From: Gammaproteobacteria bacterium
GTDB lineage: Bacteria > Pseudomonadota > Gammaproteobacteria > SG8-11
DNA: 15,291 bases
Assembly (NCBI GenBank): GCA_016200445.1
Contig: JACQEQ010000406.1
Coordinates: 1-15,291, forward strand
Direction: 5' to 3'
In this document: positions 14,187 to 15,291 of the stretch, one piece after another
Numbering within the stretch: the stretch's first letter is position 1
Layout of the letters: every line of letters begins with the position of its first letter
Notes under the pieces: generated by a model
What the model saw: only the letters and a program-made list of their open reading frames with translations
The model's database searches: none
What the model was told of the DNA's origin: nothing
Made by a program: the position numbers and the translations under genes

Positions 14187-15291
14187 TCAATCGTCGGTCT
14201 CGATCTTGCTGGCGGTCAGCGTGTTGTTGGCAAAGGTGCCGCTCACCTTGACTTTGGTTCCGACGACCGGCGCTACGCCACCGAATTTGGTCAGATCCAC
14301 GTTGGTGAGATCCACACTGACTCCGGCAATCACAATCAACAACCCGTTGATGGAGTCCACTGTGCCTTCTAACTTGGAGTCATCGCTATCGCCACCTCTA
14401 GACTCCCGCTTAAATTTGGTCGCAATCAGATCGCCACTGGTTGCGTCCTTGTAGGCTTCGATTTTCACTGTGTCATAGATAGCGATATCCTTCAGGCTGA
14501 AGTAACGAATATCATCCTCATCGTCTTCCAGCGCGGTCAGGCTGTTGACGTGAATCACCTGCCCCAACACCGTCACGGTACTCGCATTGACATCAACTGC
14601 TCCGACCAAGGCTTTTATTTCAATATCGCCTTCCTCACGGAGCTTAACTTTTTCGGCAACCAGCTTGTGCTCCGCATTCATCGTGCCTTTCACTTCGAGC
14701 TTCACGCCGGTCTTGATGCTTGCTAGTGCTCCGTGTTCGTACTTGGTGGTGGCGCTCAGCACGACGACTTGATCGTTTAGCGTGAATTCAGCGGGGAGTG
14801 ATGCATCGCTAGTGACGATACCTTCCAGTTCCAGCTCCTCACCGACCGAGACATCTACACCTTTCTTGCCATCGCCATCCAGCTCCACTTTGCTTGCGAT
14901 CAACACCATGCCGGTGAGCATTTGTTTGCTCTTGACCTCGACATACATGTCGTTGGCCAACATACCGTTGGGGATATCATCCAGCTTTGCCGTGCTGTAA
15001 TCGATCAATTGCATGCCAATCTTGAATGTTTTGGCGGTGCTATCAAGGTCGGTAATTACGCCTTTCAACTCGATTTCATCGTCGGCCTCCATGGCGAGCT
15101 TCTTAACTTCAACGCGGGTGGCATAGATGGTGCCATCGCCGGCGGTGTAACCGCTGACTTCGACGATGTTGCCGGCCGTGATCATCTCCATCGAGGTAAT
15201 CGTGCTTACCTTGCTTTTAAAGATCGTGGTCGTATCGACATTCACGGTTTGGCCCATCACGGTCAAGGTGCCTTTGCCCGCAACAACCGTA
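14187..15291 (-). CDS. DUF5666-type multi-repeat protein, N-terminus beyond the window
   Basis: The frame is open through the right window edge, so the start and any signal peptide are not visible; an apparent start at 15266 is internal. About 367 residues are seen. They match the DUF5666 paralogue at 11793-13193 unit by unit: VMGQTVNVD beside VMGQTVHVT, IELKGVITDLDSTAKTFKIG beside VELKGVVADLNSDVKTFKVG, ELEGIVTSDASLPAEFTLN beside ELEGIVTKVNSPAMFELN, and VKVSGTFANNTLTASKIE beside VKITGTFGSNLLSASAIE. This copy is more acidic (EDDEDD, GDSDDSK). It is followed by its own strong terminator. An outer-membrane lipoprotein by analogy; function unknown. Confidence 0.82.
   Translation of the reverse strand, partial: TVVAGKGTLTVMGQTVNVDTTTIFKSKVSTITSMEMITAGNIVEVSGYTAGDGTIYATRVEVKKLAMEADDEIELKGVITDLDSTAKTFKIGMQLIDYSTAKLDDIPNGMLANDMYVEVKSKQMLTGMVLIASKVELDGDGKKGVDVSVGEELELEGIVTSDASLPAEFTLNDQVVVLSATTKYEHGALASIKTGVKLEVKGTMNAEHKLVAEKVKLREEGDIEIKALVGAVDVNASTVTVLGQVIHVNSLTALEDDEDDIRYFSLKDIAIYDTVKIEAYKDATSGDLIATKFKRESRGGDSDDSKLEGTVDSINGLLIVIAGVSVDLTNVDLTKFGGVAPVVGTKVKVSGTFANNTLTASKIETDD

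Noticed and set aside
1..15291. CRISPR array, insertion sequence, prophage or toxin-antitoxin pair
   Set aside because: No direct-repeat/spacer pattern, transposase, integrase, phage protein or paired small toxin-like frames were seen.

Overview
The window looks like chromosomal DNA of a gammaproteobacterium, probably an uncultured or environmental relative of Pseudomonas-like lineages with mid-range GC. The main evidence is gene order: rpsT, proB, obgE, rpmA, rplU and ispB lie together as in Pseudomonas-type genomes, and a tRNA-Pro(CGG), a PP0621-type small protein and a pilS-pilR pair follow. This assignment rests on recalled synteny and protein motifs, not on a search.

Layout. (1) 1-~458 is a GC-richer fragment of a LolC/LolE-type lipoprotein-release permease. 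It stops inside its membrane domain and runs in frame into an unrelated tail ending at 737, so it looks like an assembly chimera or recombination joint. (2) 768-5284 is a housekeeping block. rpsT (+) faces proB (-) across a long symmetric terminator. rplU-rpmA-obgE-proB form a minus-strand cluster with a terminator just before obgE. ispB (+) diverges from rplU through overlapping promoters and is followed by tRNA-Pro. (3) 5358-8630 (+) carries a small membrane-anchored Cys-rich protein, then pilS and pilR, the two-component pair known to control type IV pilin transcription. (4) 8627-15291 is entirely minus strand. In transcription order it holds a DUF5666-type repeat protein (cut by the window edge), a DUF6502-type cytoplasmic protein, a second DUF5666-type lipoprotein, two small putative outer-membrane barrel proteins (the second with an apparent frameshift), an exported pentapeptide-repeat protein and an exported Sel1-repeat protein.

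How the genes work together. The first blocks are ordinary ribosome, proline, quinone side-chain and pilus-regulation genes. The accessory-looking part is the minus-strand run 8627-15291. Every product there except the DUF6502 protein has an export signal or, for the window-edge copy, belongs to an exported family, so the run may be an envelope or surface module of unknown function. Its core is two colinear DUF5666 paralogues flanking a DUF6502 gene, with the downstream paralogue's ribosome-binding site encoded in the last codons of the DUF6502 gene. No mobile element, CRISPR array or rRNA was seen. The longest gene-free stretches are about 165 bases (14023-14186) and 135 bases (4033-4167); both hold regulatory sites listed below.
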